Assembly (NCBI GenBank): GCA_046542255.1
Contig: JBKHBT010000043.1
Coordinates: forward strand, 1 to 25,874
DNA: 25,874 nucleotides
Direction of reading: 5' to 3'
Source of the DNA: JBKHBT01 sp046542255
GTDB taxonomy: Bacteria; UBP14; UBA6098; JBKHBT01
Shown: in pieces, positions 8,211 through 15,841 of the stretch
How the letters are laid out: the number at the start of each line of letters is the position of its first letter
Numbering within the stretch: position 1 is the stretch's first letter
Made by a program: the position numbers and the translations under genes
The notes under the pieces: generated by a model
The model's database searches: none
Seen by the model: only the letters and a program-made list of their open reading frames with translations
What the model was told of the DNA's origin: nothing

Positions 8211-8574
8211 CCTTCTCCTTTAAGGTTTTGATTAGAATAATATGAGCACTCACAAGAACAAAAACGATAACAAGAACGATTTTTGCAACATTGCTATCTA
8301 CCATATAAAAACTAGATCCAATTACCAGCGTCAGAAATGAAAGTATGAGGACCTTATTCTTTATAGATATCCCTCGTCTATTAACATAATCATCAATGTA
8401 TCTTCCGAAAATCCTATTGTTAAGTATAAAACGATGAAATTTTCGCGAACTCCTTTCGAATAATATGGCAGAAAGAACAATAAATGGCGTTGTCGGCAAT
8501 AGTGGAATAAATATTCCTATAGTACCGATTATTAAGGATACAAATCCCAGAATAATAAGAATTCTTCTCTTCAA
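8203..8574 (-). CDS. DUF454 (YbaN-like) inner-membrane protein
   Basis: 123 residues. Hallmark L-G-F...G-T-I-G-I-F-I-P-L-L-P-T-T-P-F near the start, then F-E-R-S-S-R-K-F-H and I-F-G-R-Y-I, which is the DUF454 pattern; three to four membrane helices (about 5-25, 27-40, 75-93, 97-115). The start is a TTG at 8572-8574 with GAGG six bases upstream; no ATG gives the conserved N-terminus. Function unknown. DUF454 genes are found next to heme-utilisation genes in several bacteria (from memory). Here it is the first gene of an operon with a HemN/HutW-like radical SAM gene, with an ATG-to-TGA overlap of 8 bases indicating coupled translation. Confidence 0.85.
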   Translation of the reverse strand: MKRRILIILGFVSLIIGTIGIFIPLLPTTPFIVLSAILFERSSRKFHRFILNNRIFGRYIDDYVNRRGISIKNKVLILSFLTLVIGSSFYMVDSNVAKIVLVIVFVLVSAHIILIKTLKEKDV

Positions 8575-8591
8575 GGTCTTCCTCTAACTTT

Positions 8592-8605
8592 TTAGGCATT
8601 CCTAA
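8592..8605 (-). promoter_or_regulatory. TTAGG-N4-CCTAA operator, proximal copy, DUF454/radical SAM operon
   Basis: Perfect palindrome TTAGG catt CCTAA, 17 bases upstream of the TTG start, so downstream of the likely -10. A TTGACA lies at 8639-8644 on the minus strand; the best -10 is uncertain (TAATTT at 16 nt, or TATAAT at 8612-8617 at an unusual 21 nt). Confidence 0.65.
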
Positions 8606-8652
8606 CTTTGAATTATAAATTAGTGTACAAAAACATTATGTCAAGAAATTAC

Positions 8653-8666
8653 TTAGGCTTTCCTAA
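8653..8666 (-). promoter_or_regulatory. TTAGG-N4-CCTAA operator, distal copy, DUF454/radical SAM operon
   Basis: Perfect palindrome TTAGG cttt CCTAA just upstream of the TTGACA at 8639-8644. Centre-to-centre distance to the proximal copy is 61 bp, close to six helical turns, so both copies could be held by one regulator across the promoter. Confidence 0.65.
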
Positions 8667-8683
8667 TATTTATTATGTACAAA

Positions 8684-8765
8684 TCGAGTAGGAGAAAGTT
8701 GAGCCAATACGCTTCAACTTTCTTCCTCTCACAGAACCGTGCCTGCGGTTCTCGTACACGGCTCC
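8684..8765 (-). mobile_element. Group II intron 3' end: domains V and VI (remnant)
   Basis: Read on the minus strand, GAGCCGTG (8757-8764) pairs with CACGGTTC (8734-8741), the conserved base of domain V including its AGC triad. It is followed by GTGAGAGG and a domain VI stem TCAACTTTC-type arms (8694-8702 / 8714-8722), ending in C-T-A-C-T-C-G-A at about 8684, a usual intron 3' end. The distal tip of domain V no longer pairs well, consistent with decay. The rest of the ribozyme (domains I-IV 5' parts) is absent. Confidence 0.8.
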
Positions 8766-8796
8766 TGTTTATTGTTATCACTTTTCTTAGTGAAAG

Positions 8797-9244
8797 TTAC
8801 TTCTTTAACAGCACCGGTGGATGGTAAAGACCTATTTCTTTGAACCATTTATTGGGCATAGCCCAATGAGCTAATGGAGAACATGAATTACGCCAGGACG
8901 ACATCTTTATACAGTCAAACTCACCTTTATAGCCAAGTTGCCTTAGCCGGCGATAAGGTTTGCCTGCTTTTTACATAGTTTCATCTGCTTGCTCGAAGCC
9001 GTCTCCGCAACCAGCTCATAAGACTTCGCAGAACATCTTTGCAGTTGGCGATTTTGAAGTATTTCACAAAGCCTCGAAGAACTGGGTTGATGTCCTTTAT
9101 CACCTTAGCCAGATTCACCGGACTATTGCGACGGGTGATTCTCTTGAGTTTTTTCTTGAGTTTCACCACCTTATCGGGCTTGATTGTGGTGTGATTCCTG
9201 ACCACAATGCTGTTACCAGACAATGCGCTGTTCCGCATTGTCAT
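8797..9244 (-). pseudogene. Group II intron reverse transcriptase/maturase, C-terminal fragment, frameshifted
   Basis: Only the last ~150 residues of a normally ~420-470 residue enzyme remain: the maturase segment (K-R-I-T-R-R-N-S, I-N-P-V-L-R-G-F-V-K-Y-F, S-W-L-R-R-R-L-R-A) and the C-terminal R-R-L-R-Q-L-G-Y and S-S-W-R-N-S...L-A-H-W-A-M-P-N pieces. Continuous homology requires two one-base corrections, near 8989 and near 8964, each compatible with a single-base deletion. The last frame ends at TAA 8797-8799, 30 bases before domain V, the normal order. The upper boundary is approximate: similarity to the family fades by about 9195, and the repeat copy B begins at 9217. No reverse-transcriptase domain is left, so the element cannot be active. 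Confidence 0.85.
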
Positions 9245-9347
9245 ACTTTTCAGGCTAAAACATCAGTAAAGCCTTTTGGGTATATATATTAAGTATTATA
9301 TATATGTTATATATATGGCTTCAAAAGAGCTATGCAGTTGTGATTCA
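9217..9347. repeat. Dispersed hairpin repeat, copy B
   Basis: Starts with a perfect 9-bp hairpin GACAATGCG (9219-9227) / CGCATTGTC with a 6-base loop, followed by TTTTCAGGCTAAAA and an A/T-rich segment with alternating TA runs (9279-9315). Counterpart of 6841-6957. It abuts the maturase remnant, so it may mark the truncation junction. Confidence 0.55.
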
Positions 9348-9374
9348 GATTTACTTCCCCTTTTATGAGGCGTT

Positions 9375-9462
9375 GACACTTTCTTGCAAGTGTCCGGGGG
9401 GACGGCTTTGCTGGGCAAACACTAATCAAATTGCGAAGCAATTTGATTAGTGGGGCAAAGCC
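9375..9462. terminator. Nested hairpins at the end of the protease gene; possible terminator
   Basis: A perfect 15-bp stem CACTAATCAAATTGC (9420-9434) / 9438-9452 with loop GAA, enclosed by an 8-bp outer stem GGCTTTGC (9404-9411) / GCAAAGCC (9455-9462). A separate 7-bp stem GACACTT/AAGTGTC lies at 9375-9394. The TAA stop of the protease (9447-9449) lies inside the 15-bp stem. No T-run follows on either strand, so this is not a standard intrinsic terminator. Confidence 0.45.
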
Positions 9463-12400
9463 TGAATATTTATCGTAATGTTTTGTGTTGCTGGCTGATT
9501 ATTGGTCGATGGAGCCTGGAAATAGAAATATAGCTCCTCCCCTTCTCCGGGATTAATATTGACACCGTCATTAGAAGATGTCGCGAAATTGCCGCCATCA
9601 CCTGTTCCTGCATTTCGATATGATGTAATGACCAGATCATTAGTCGATGAGAAATCGCCGACTGCCGGAGCTGATATACCATTAAAAAGCCCCAAAACAA
9701 CACATTCATCGACACCAGGCGATGAGGCAAAAGTCCAATCGCAGGGATTTGCAGAAATACTAATATCTATTGGCAATCCGCCAGAATTATTGACATATAC
9801 CCTATCGGTTTCATCCATGATACGAATATCGCTTTCATTGACCATGCCAAGATTCCATTCGGTATAGCCTGGCGCCGTTTCATCGCCCTGCAGAAGTTCT
9901 ACGCCGATGACATTATTCGACCAGCTTACTGCCCAATCATAAAGATCCGGTTCGACAGAGCCTTTTACAGCCAGCTCTGCGCGAAGCCTTATGGTATCGG
10001 CAGAACCAAGGCCGCCAATATCGAGTGTGCCAGCTGCTGCAGATGTAGCGGCAATAGCAGAATCGAAAACTACCCAGCTTCCCGATGAACGCTGCTCGCA
10101 AACTACTATTATAGAGTCGCCAGCATCCTGATGCCAGAAGACTTTGTCCCACATTACGCCGGAGTCGTTCCAGTCGAATACTATTGGGTCGGAGATGATA
10201 TTACCAGATCCAGCAAATCCAGCCTCGGCGACTTTGACATCATCGTAGTAAACATCGGCAGTATAATCATCTGTATAATGTGTCAAAGTGCCGTGTGCAA
10301 TTAGCATCAAAGAAGAAGGAGCTCCACCAATGAATCCGAATGGGCCATAGGTCGTACCATCGATGTCTATTGTATAATTGCCAGCTCCACAATCAAAATC
10401 GATACGATAGTGTTTCCAAACGCCAGGTTCTATCTCCTCGAGGTTATGTCTTTCGGGGCCATCCCAAAGGGCGACATAACCTTCTCGATAATAAAACCAA
10501 ATTTTATAAGCATCACCGGCTAACTCATCATACAACATCATGATATGAGCCTCATCGGTAGCATCACTTGCCATCGACCAGCATTCTGCATAACCAACAT
10601 CCAGCGGTGTAAAAGTGTGATAGAAAGATGAGCGCGATCCTGAGTCGTCATCATTATATCGCATTGCTGCTGGAGAAGAATGATATGTCGAAGTCTGCCA
10701 TGAATAGAATGAGCCATTTGTTGTCCATTCAGTCTCAAATTCGGCTTGATTAGAATAGCTATCAAAATCATCAAAAAGATACACAGTTTCGCCAAAAACT
10801 GTTACCTTGTCGCTGCCAATTGTTACATCGGTTGGCGTATCCTTTTGGAATTGATTGTCAGTAGTCTGGAACCAATCGGAATTTGTCATCGAAGTTTCTA
10901 CGGTGAAGCTTTGCACATCAGTCCACGCGCTGAATGCTCGGCCATCGTATGCTCGGACACGCCACCAATAAGTATTTCCATCAGTTAAATCGCTCTGGAA
11001 TGTGTATGATTTGAGATCGCCACTACCCTCGACAACTCCGAAAGGACCACCAGCAAAACCCGGATCGCCGGCATCGGTGCTAAAAGTACCAATCGGGCTT
11101 GAAAAGTCGCTGGCATCATCGTACTGGAAAACAAAATCTAGAGAATCGCCGTCCGGGTCATTAGGTACTGTAAATTCGATAGTCGGCCTTTGCGAAGGCT
11201 GCCTTTCATTGTCGAATAGTTTATTTGTAAGCCCTGGTGTTTCAGGTGGGTCATTAGGTTCGCCGATAAAGATATCGCCGGTAGCCACAAGCGCATATTT
11301 CTGTGGTGATGTTCTTATCGCTTCTGCTTCAACTGTTATGGTTATTGTAGCATTTGGGACGGCATCGAGCCAAACCACTTCATCACGATTAAGCTGGTCG
11401 CCACTTCCGCCAGTAGTCGATCTTGCTCCCGTAGTAGCAAATACATTGCCAAGATATGGCGTTCCATCGACTTCAACAATCAAATCGAGGTCATTGACGC
11501 CCGGAGTTCCAGCAGCAGGCGAGCCGGGATAATCGGAATATGAAAGTACGATTTTGATAGGTTCAGTTGTACTCGGACCGCTTTCTATGAAATAGGTATT
11601 AGATTCTCCCGTAGAAGAAATGCCCGTTGTCTCATCCCATAAAATGAGCTTTCTATCATCGGTACCATAAGAATCACTAAAATACATGCAATCATCGAGC
11701 ACTACCCGACCAAAACCCTGTCCATTGGATGGTACATCTTGATGGCCTGAGTTATTTACATCATCGATAGTGTATTCGCCTGTCATATTCCTTGTGCCGC
11801 TTATAAGCATGGCTTTCATCAGTGCGCCAGACGGAGTAAAGGCATCTGAAGCATTCGCTGAGCCAGATGGATAGTATCCTTCTGTAAAGTATTGCCGCAC
11901 AAGTGCCGTCATTCCAGCTACAGTCGGGCAAGACATCGATGTTCCGCCCATATATTCCATTCCTGTATGGCAGAATGAACCGCCATCGATATTATCCGCA
12001 GACCAGATATACCAACCTCCGGGGACAGCCAGAGTCGGACGTATCGCGCCTTCATCGGTTGGGCCATGCGAAGAAAATGAAGCCATATCTTCGGGATTAT
12101 TGTCATCACTTGAGCCGGGATTTGCCCATGAAGTATTTCCAGAGCCACTACCCGATTCGGTTGCGCCGACTGATACAATGCTTTTAGCGCAATTGTATGT
12201 AGCAACTCGATAGCCATCGGTATTACCATTTCCAGCTGAGAAGAAAATAAGAAAATCATCATAATCCCACATAAATTCATCGCATTGCTGCGCATCTGTA
12301 TTATATGAATTAGGGCTATCGGAGCCGTAGGAATTGGAGTGTATATTTGCTCCGCAACCTCTAGCATATCCAAAAAGAGTATTCATATCGCTAGGTACAA

Positions 12401-13571
12401 ATATTCCAGAACTACCATCTGCACCATCGGTAAAAACAAGTCTTGCAAGAGGAGCCATGCCATCACCGGGGTCATATGTGCCAGAAGTTGGCGAGTGCGT
12501 TTCGTTGTCACCAGCAATCGAGCCACCGACATGTGTCCCGTGTCCCCCCATGTCTATATCAGTATCATCGAAATCACCATCTATTGTATTATATGCGCGG
12601 ATTTTTCTATGATCGGTGTCTGCCGGCGGTGTCCAGCTATTTGATTTGGGAACAGAATTACTATTATCACAGAAATATATCGATGCTGTATCGAGTCCGC
12701 TATCGAGATAGCCGATAATCTGATTCTGGCCGTAAAGTCCTCGGCGATATATAGGCACATGCTCGAGATCAACACTCATCTGCGCATAAAGCTCAGAACC
12801 CGATGTCATACCTGCGAAATTATATGATTGTGTTATCCATCTCGACCAATCATTATGTAGTTTTTTGGGATATTCCCGCTCGATCCACTCAGTTCCTTCG
12901 AAATTGGCAGCAATTATTATACTCTGTTTTAGTTTCTCTGGTTGGATGAGTGCGCGAATGAATTCATGATGTGCGCCTCTTGAAGAATCTTGAATTTCTG
13001 CACCGGATTCGGCCAGCTCTTTGGCAAGCTCTTGATAGTCATCATCCTGAAATACAGTGATTTTCAATCTTATCTTGCCTGTCGAACTATCTGGTATTTG
13101 CTCTTTTCTGAAGAGATCCGGGAATATCTTTAATGACGGATGAAGCGGTAAAACGGCCTTAGTGAAATCCAAATCTTCGACTTTTTCGACAGCATCCTTA
13201 TGAAGCCGAAAAACCCATGCACTATTAGGGACATAGTAGTAAAGCTTTGCTTTTGGTGAATAATCAGATGCGATATCGAGAATGGCTTTTTTCCGTTCTT
13301 CTGTGGTTTCACCATCGAATTGTACAATAAAGTATCCAAAATCCATTTGGAAACCTTTGAATTTTAACTCAGGATAAATGGGATTGACATCAAAATCATC
13401 GACATCAAAGATACCATATTTGAACCATAGAATATCGGGCTTTTCAAGAATATTGGATGCCATATTAGCTAAAACTTCAGATGAAAGGGCTATTTCACTA
13501 TTTAAAGAAGTATTCTGAGAAAATATTGTAATGCTTATTAATATTAATAAAAATAAAATTATTTTTTTCAT
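9447..13571 (-). CDS. Large secreted subtilisin-family (S8) serine protease with beta-sandwich modules
   Basis: 1374 residues from the second of two adjacent ATGs (13569-13571), which has GGAG at a better distance than the first. Order: signal peptide (1-18, ending T-I-F-S-Q), an N-terminal propeptide-like region (to about 230), the S8 catalytic domain with the full triad Asp290 (Y-L-D-S-G), His344 (G-H-G-T-H) and Ser545 (G-T-S-M-S-C-P), a beta-barrel as in KP-43-type subtilases (about 620-760, with V-N-D-L-D-L), a fibronectin-III-like module (about 765-880, ending W-W-R-V-R-A-Y-D), a concanavalin/LamG-like jelly roll (about 910-1100), and further beta-rich sequence. It ends N-I-T-I-N-I-Q-A-L-P-H with no Por sorting domain, so it is either released or held by another route. 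Likely role: extracellular protein degradation, feeding the dipeptidase and peptide use. Nothing indicates an operon partner. Confidence 0.92.
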   Translation of the reverse strand: MKKIILFLLILISITIFSQNTSLNSEIALSSEVLANMASNILEKPDILWFKYGIFDVDDFDVNPIYPELKFKGFQMDFGYFIVQFDGETTEERKKAILDIASDYSPKAKLYYYVPNSAWVFRLHKDAVEKVEDLDFTKAVLPLHPSLKIFPDLFRKEQIPDSSTGKIRLKITVFQDDDYQELAKELAESGAEIQDSSRGAHHEFIRALIQPEKLKQSIIIAANFEGTEWIEREYPKKLHNDWSRWITQSYNFAGMTSGSELYAQMSVDLEHVPIYRRGLYGQNQIIGYLDSGLDTASIYFCDNSNSVPKSNSWTPPADTDHRKIRAYNTIDGDFDDTDIDMGGHGTHVGGSIAGDNETHSPTSGTYDPGDGMAPLARLVFTDGADGSSGIFVPSDMNTLFGYARGCGANIHSNSYGSDSPNSYNTDAQQCDEFMWDYDDFLIFFSAGNGNTDGYRVATYNCAKSIVSVGATESGSGSGNTSWANPGSSDDNNPEDMASFSSHGPTDEGAIRPTLAVPGGWYIWSADNIDGGSFCHTGMEYMGGTSMSCPTVAGMTALVRQYFTEGYYPSGSANASDAFTPSGALMKAMLISGTRNMTGEYTIDDVNNSGHQDVPSNGQGFGRVVLDDCMYFSDSYGTDDRKLILWDETTGISSTGESNTYFIESGPSTTEPIKIVLSYSDYPGSPAAGTPGVNDLDLIVEVDGTPYLGNVFATTGARSTTGGSGDQLNRDEVVWLDAVPNATITITVEAEAIRTSPQKYALVATGDIFIGEPNDPPETPGLTNKLFDNERQPSQRPTIEFTVPNDPDGDSLDFVFQYDDASDFSSPIGTFSTDAGDPGFAGGPFGVVEGSGDLKSYTFQSDLTDGNTYWWRVRAYDGRAFSAWTDVQSFTVETSMTNSDWFQTTDNQFQKDTPTDVTIGSDKVTVFGETVYLFDDFDSYSNQAEFETEWTTNGSFYSWQTSTYHSSPAAMRYNDDDSGSRSSFYHTFTPLDVGYAECWSMASDATDEAHIMMLYDELAGDAYKIWFYYREGYVALWDGPERHNLEEIEPGVWKHYRIDFDCGAGNYTIDIDGTTYGPFGFIGGAPSSLMLIAHGTLTHYTDDYTADVYYDDVKVAEAGFAGSGNIISDPIVFDWNDSGVMWDKVFWHQDAGDSIIVVCEQRSSGSWVVFDSAIAATSAAAGTLDIGGLGSADTIRLRAELAVKGSVEPDLYDWAVSWSNNVIGVELLQGDETAPGYTEWNLGMVNESDIRIMDETDRVYVNNSGGLPIDISISANPCDWTFASSPGVDECVVLGLFNGISAPAVGDFSSTNDLVITSYRNAGTGDGGNFATSSNDGVNINPGEGEELYFYFQAPSTNNQPATQNITINIQALPH

Positions 13572-13698
13572 CATTCTCCAATCAAATATTTCATTCACCA
13601 CTTTTATAATATATGAAAAACATAAGCTTAAAACACGTAAAAATATAAATTACTAAAAATCATTCATAATCAATCATATTAATCCGATAATAGAAACG

Positions 13699-14931
13699 AT
13701 GAAAAAGGTTAGAAATAAAAGCTTTAAGAGGAATATCTTTTCGAAGTACCATCTCTTTTGGGATGATATTGTTCATACCTATCAACTATCTCAAATCTGG
13801 CGCTATTTTCTTTATCTTCTTATATTGTGGATAATTGGAACAAATATAATATACATCTCCGAATGGATTATCCTTCATGAAAATCCTGTCAAGTATTCAA
13901 AGAGTGTTTTTTCGAATTATTTCTTAAGTTATTGGAATATAATAATCTATTTGCTTTCGGGAATCGAAGACAAAGAGCCAATTTCACTGGTCGGGAAAAT
14001 TTCGGCCTTTATGATACTGCTATCCAGCCTGGTTATGGTCGGAATTTTTACAGGAACATTAACTTCTATAATTATAGAAAGAGTTAGAAGCAGAAAATTT
14101 ATAAAAATCAAACCTTCTGCTTCAAAATTCAAAGATCATATAGTAATTTGCGGCTACAATGAAGAACTCGATAGAATCATAAAAGAACTCTGGCATTCAG
14201 ACGAAAACAAAATACCGATTATCCTGATTAATGGATCTGTTAGCCAGATAAAAAAGACCGATAAAGAAGTCTATAAATATGTATGGGGAATCGAAGGCAG
14301 CCCAATCAACCCGGATAATTTGCTCCATGCCGATATCGATAATGCCAGGAGTATTATTATTCTGGCAGATAACGTTCCCGGCAATGTAGATAAAGAACAG
14401 AGACTCAATGTCGATTCGAAGACACTTCTTACTGCCATGTCGATACGAAAAGTCAATTCGAATATCTTCATATGTGCAGAAATTCTTGATGCAAGAAACA
14501 AAGAATTATTCTATGATGTAAATGTCGATGAGGTGATTCATATTCAGGATTTCTTCAATAGGCTAATTACTCAGGCTATGAACATCAAAGGCATTGGTAA
14601 GTTTTACAGATTGCTTTCTAAGTCTGATACCGATTTCGGCAGTGTTTATAAATGTTCTATTCCAGAAAATATACTAAAGGATAGATTGACCTATGAGCAA
14701 ATACGCAGAAAAATAATAAATGATACAGAAGGGATACAATTAATAGGTATAGAGATCAATAATAAACCAGCACAATTCGAATACCGAAAATCTTTTGGCT
14801 ATCTGGCAATCAATCCCCCCAAAATTAAGTCAGACTCGAAGGTGGTCGAGTCATCATACATTCCCGAGCCAGAAGATAAATTATTGGTAATAGGAAATAC
14901 TAAACCCAATTTGGAAAATGCAATAAGCTAA
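13699..14931 (+). CDS. Ion-channel-like membrane protein with RCK/TrkA-N domain
   Basis: 410 residues. A first membrane helix (about 33-58), a re-entrant pore-like segment (about 75-92), a second helix (about 100-127), then an RCK domain from H-I-V-I-C-G-Y-N-E (147-155) to about 290 and a C-terminal TrkA-C-like lobe ending near 405. The layout is that of two-helix potassium-type channels such as MthK. The segment aligned with the selectivity filter reads L-L-S-G-I-E-D (85-91) instead of T-V-G-Y-G-D, and the RCK loop G-Y-N-E-E lacks the usual G-x-G-x-x-G, as in CASTOR/POLLUX-type proteins (G-W-x-x). So ion selectivity and ligand cannot be assumed. The stop overlaps the next start by one base (TAATG). 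No strong Shine-Dalgarno sequence precedes the ATG. Confidence 0.82.
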   Translation: MKKVRNKSFKRNIFSKYHLFWDDIVHTYQLSQIWRYFLYLLILWIIGTNIIYISEWIILHENPVKYSKSVFSNYFLSYWNIIIYLLSGIEDKEPISLVGKISAFMILLSSLVMVGIFTGTLTSIIIERVRSRKFIKIKPSASKFKDHIVICGYNEELDRIIKELWHSDENKIPIILINGSVSQIKKTDKEVYKYVWGIEGSPINPDNLLHADIDNARSIIILADNVPGNVDKEQRLNVDSKTLLTAMSIRKVNSNIFICAEILDARNKELFYDVNVDEVIHIQDFFNRLITQAMNIKGIGKFYRLLSKSDTDFGSVYKCSIPENILKDRLTYEQIRRKIINDTEGIQLIGIEINNKPAQFEYRKSFGYLAINPPKIKSDSKVVESSYIPEPEDKLLVIGNTKPNLENAIS

Positions 14932-15761
14932 TGCTATCACTTAATTCACAAACTACCGACAATACAAGGCGTATAATAATTCTAAATTTTAGGCAGAATT
15001 CCATGCAGCTCATCGATGAATTATTGCTTGAGCTTCAATATATGAAAAATGAAAAAATCGAGCTAAGTCTAATGACAATAGAATCCGAGCTTAGTGTTCC
15101 AGATTACGATGAGGCTAATTTGGAGATTAAAGTCTTCCAGTCAAATATATTAGAGAATGATATTAGAAAATGTATAAACCTCGACCAAATAGAAACCGCT
15201 GTTATTCTATGTGATAGGAGAAAATCCGATTATGCCGACTACTATACTATCCTATTGTCAAAATATCTTACAAAATGCAATCCAGGTATCCATATCATCG
15301 TAGAACTTCAGAAATCTGAGAATATAAAATATCTTGGCCAGACAAAAGTAGCCGATGTAATCTGCATTGAAGAGCTATCGGAGAAATTGCTCTCTAAATC
15401 GTCTATAATGCATGGTTTCAGCAAATTCTATATGCACCTCCTTTATAATACTTTCGATACTAACTCAATATTTTCAATAAAAATGCCACAGTCTTTAGAA
15501 GGAGAATCCTATCGTCATGCAGAAGAGCTTCTCTGCGATTACCATCAGGATATGATCCTAATTGGCTATATTACAAAAATCGAAGATGCAAATGGAAATA
15601 AAAGAGAATATATTATCATAAATCCCGAAAAAGGAAAGCCAGATTCACCCAATGGCAAAGAATATGTTCTAAAATCATCAGATAGATTAGTCATTATAGC
15701 ATATGAAAATCCCAATCTTGGTGAAATGGAAAGACAAAACCGTATCCTGAATGCTGCTTAA
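14931..15761 (+). CDS. Soluble RCK/TrkA-type regulatory protein, partner of the channel
   Basis: 276 residues without membrane helices. Begins with a Rossmann-like strand R-I-I-I-L-N-F-R-Q-N-S (14-24) followed by I-D-E-L-L-L-E-L, then the T-A-V-I-L-C-D acidic strand end typical of RCK-N (about 97-103) and H-I-I-V-E-L; a C-terminal lobe resembles TrkA-C (V-L-K-S-S-D-R-L-V-I-I-A, near 250). The glycine-rich nucleotide loop is not standard (N-F-R-Q-N). Translation is coupled to the channel gene by the TAATG overlap. In MthK, CASTOR and BK channels two RCK units stack in one gating ring; here the second unit seems to be encoded as a separate chain (inference). A stand-alone transporter regulator is the alternative. 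Confidence 0.75.
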   Translation: MLSLNSQTTDNTRRIIILNFRQNSMQLIDELLLELQYMKNEKIELSLMTIESELSVPDYDEANLEIKVFQSNILENDIRKCINLDQIETAVILCDRRKSDYADYYTILLSKYLTKCNPGIHIIVELQKSENIKYLGQTKVADVICIEELSEKLLSKSSIMHGFSKFYMHLLYNTFDTNSIFSIKMPQSLEGESYRHAEELLCDYHQDMILIGYITKIEDANGNKREYIIINPEKGKPDSPNGKEYVLKSSDRLVIIAYENPNLGEMERQNRILNAA

Positions 15762-15799
15762 AATATACCGTTTAATTAAATCAACAAAAAACTGGAAAA

Positions 15800-15841
15800 T
15801 TTTCCCCTAACAGATTATATTAGTATTCAAAAAGGGGAAAA
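15800..15841 (+). promoter_or_regulatory. Inverted repeat sequestering the ribosome binding site of the adenosine deaminase gene
   Basis: TTTTCCCCT (15800-15808) is the perfect complement of AGGGGAAAA (15833-15841), which contains the whole Shine-Dalgarno sequence and touches the ATG at 15842. The 9-bp stem has a 24-base loop. A competing GGAAAATTTTCC palindrome (15794-15805) shares the upstream arm. Confidence 0.45.

Noticed and set aside
1104..8666. Fur box as an explanation of the repeated palindrome
   Set aside because: Fur sites are built on GATAAT-type hexamers; these sites have TTAGG and CCTAA arms, which fit the DtxR/IdeR style instead.
8960..9292. A 110-residue + strand open frame over the intron remnant
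   Set aside because: The minus strand carries recognisable maturase sequence in the same place; the + frame has no similarity I can name and no ribosome site.
9279..9315. TA-rich run as a promoter or origin
   Set aside because: It is simple alternating TA sequence inside a repeat copy, with no -35 and no gene placed to use it.
11002..11532. A 176-residue open frame opposite the protease gene
   Set aside because: The protease reading with its catalytic triad and modules is clear; the antisense frame is rich in Ser and Pro, as expected of a mirror frame, and has no ribosome site.
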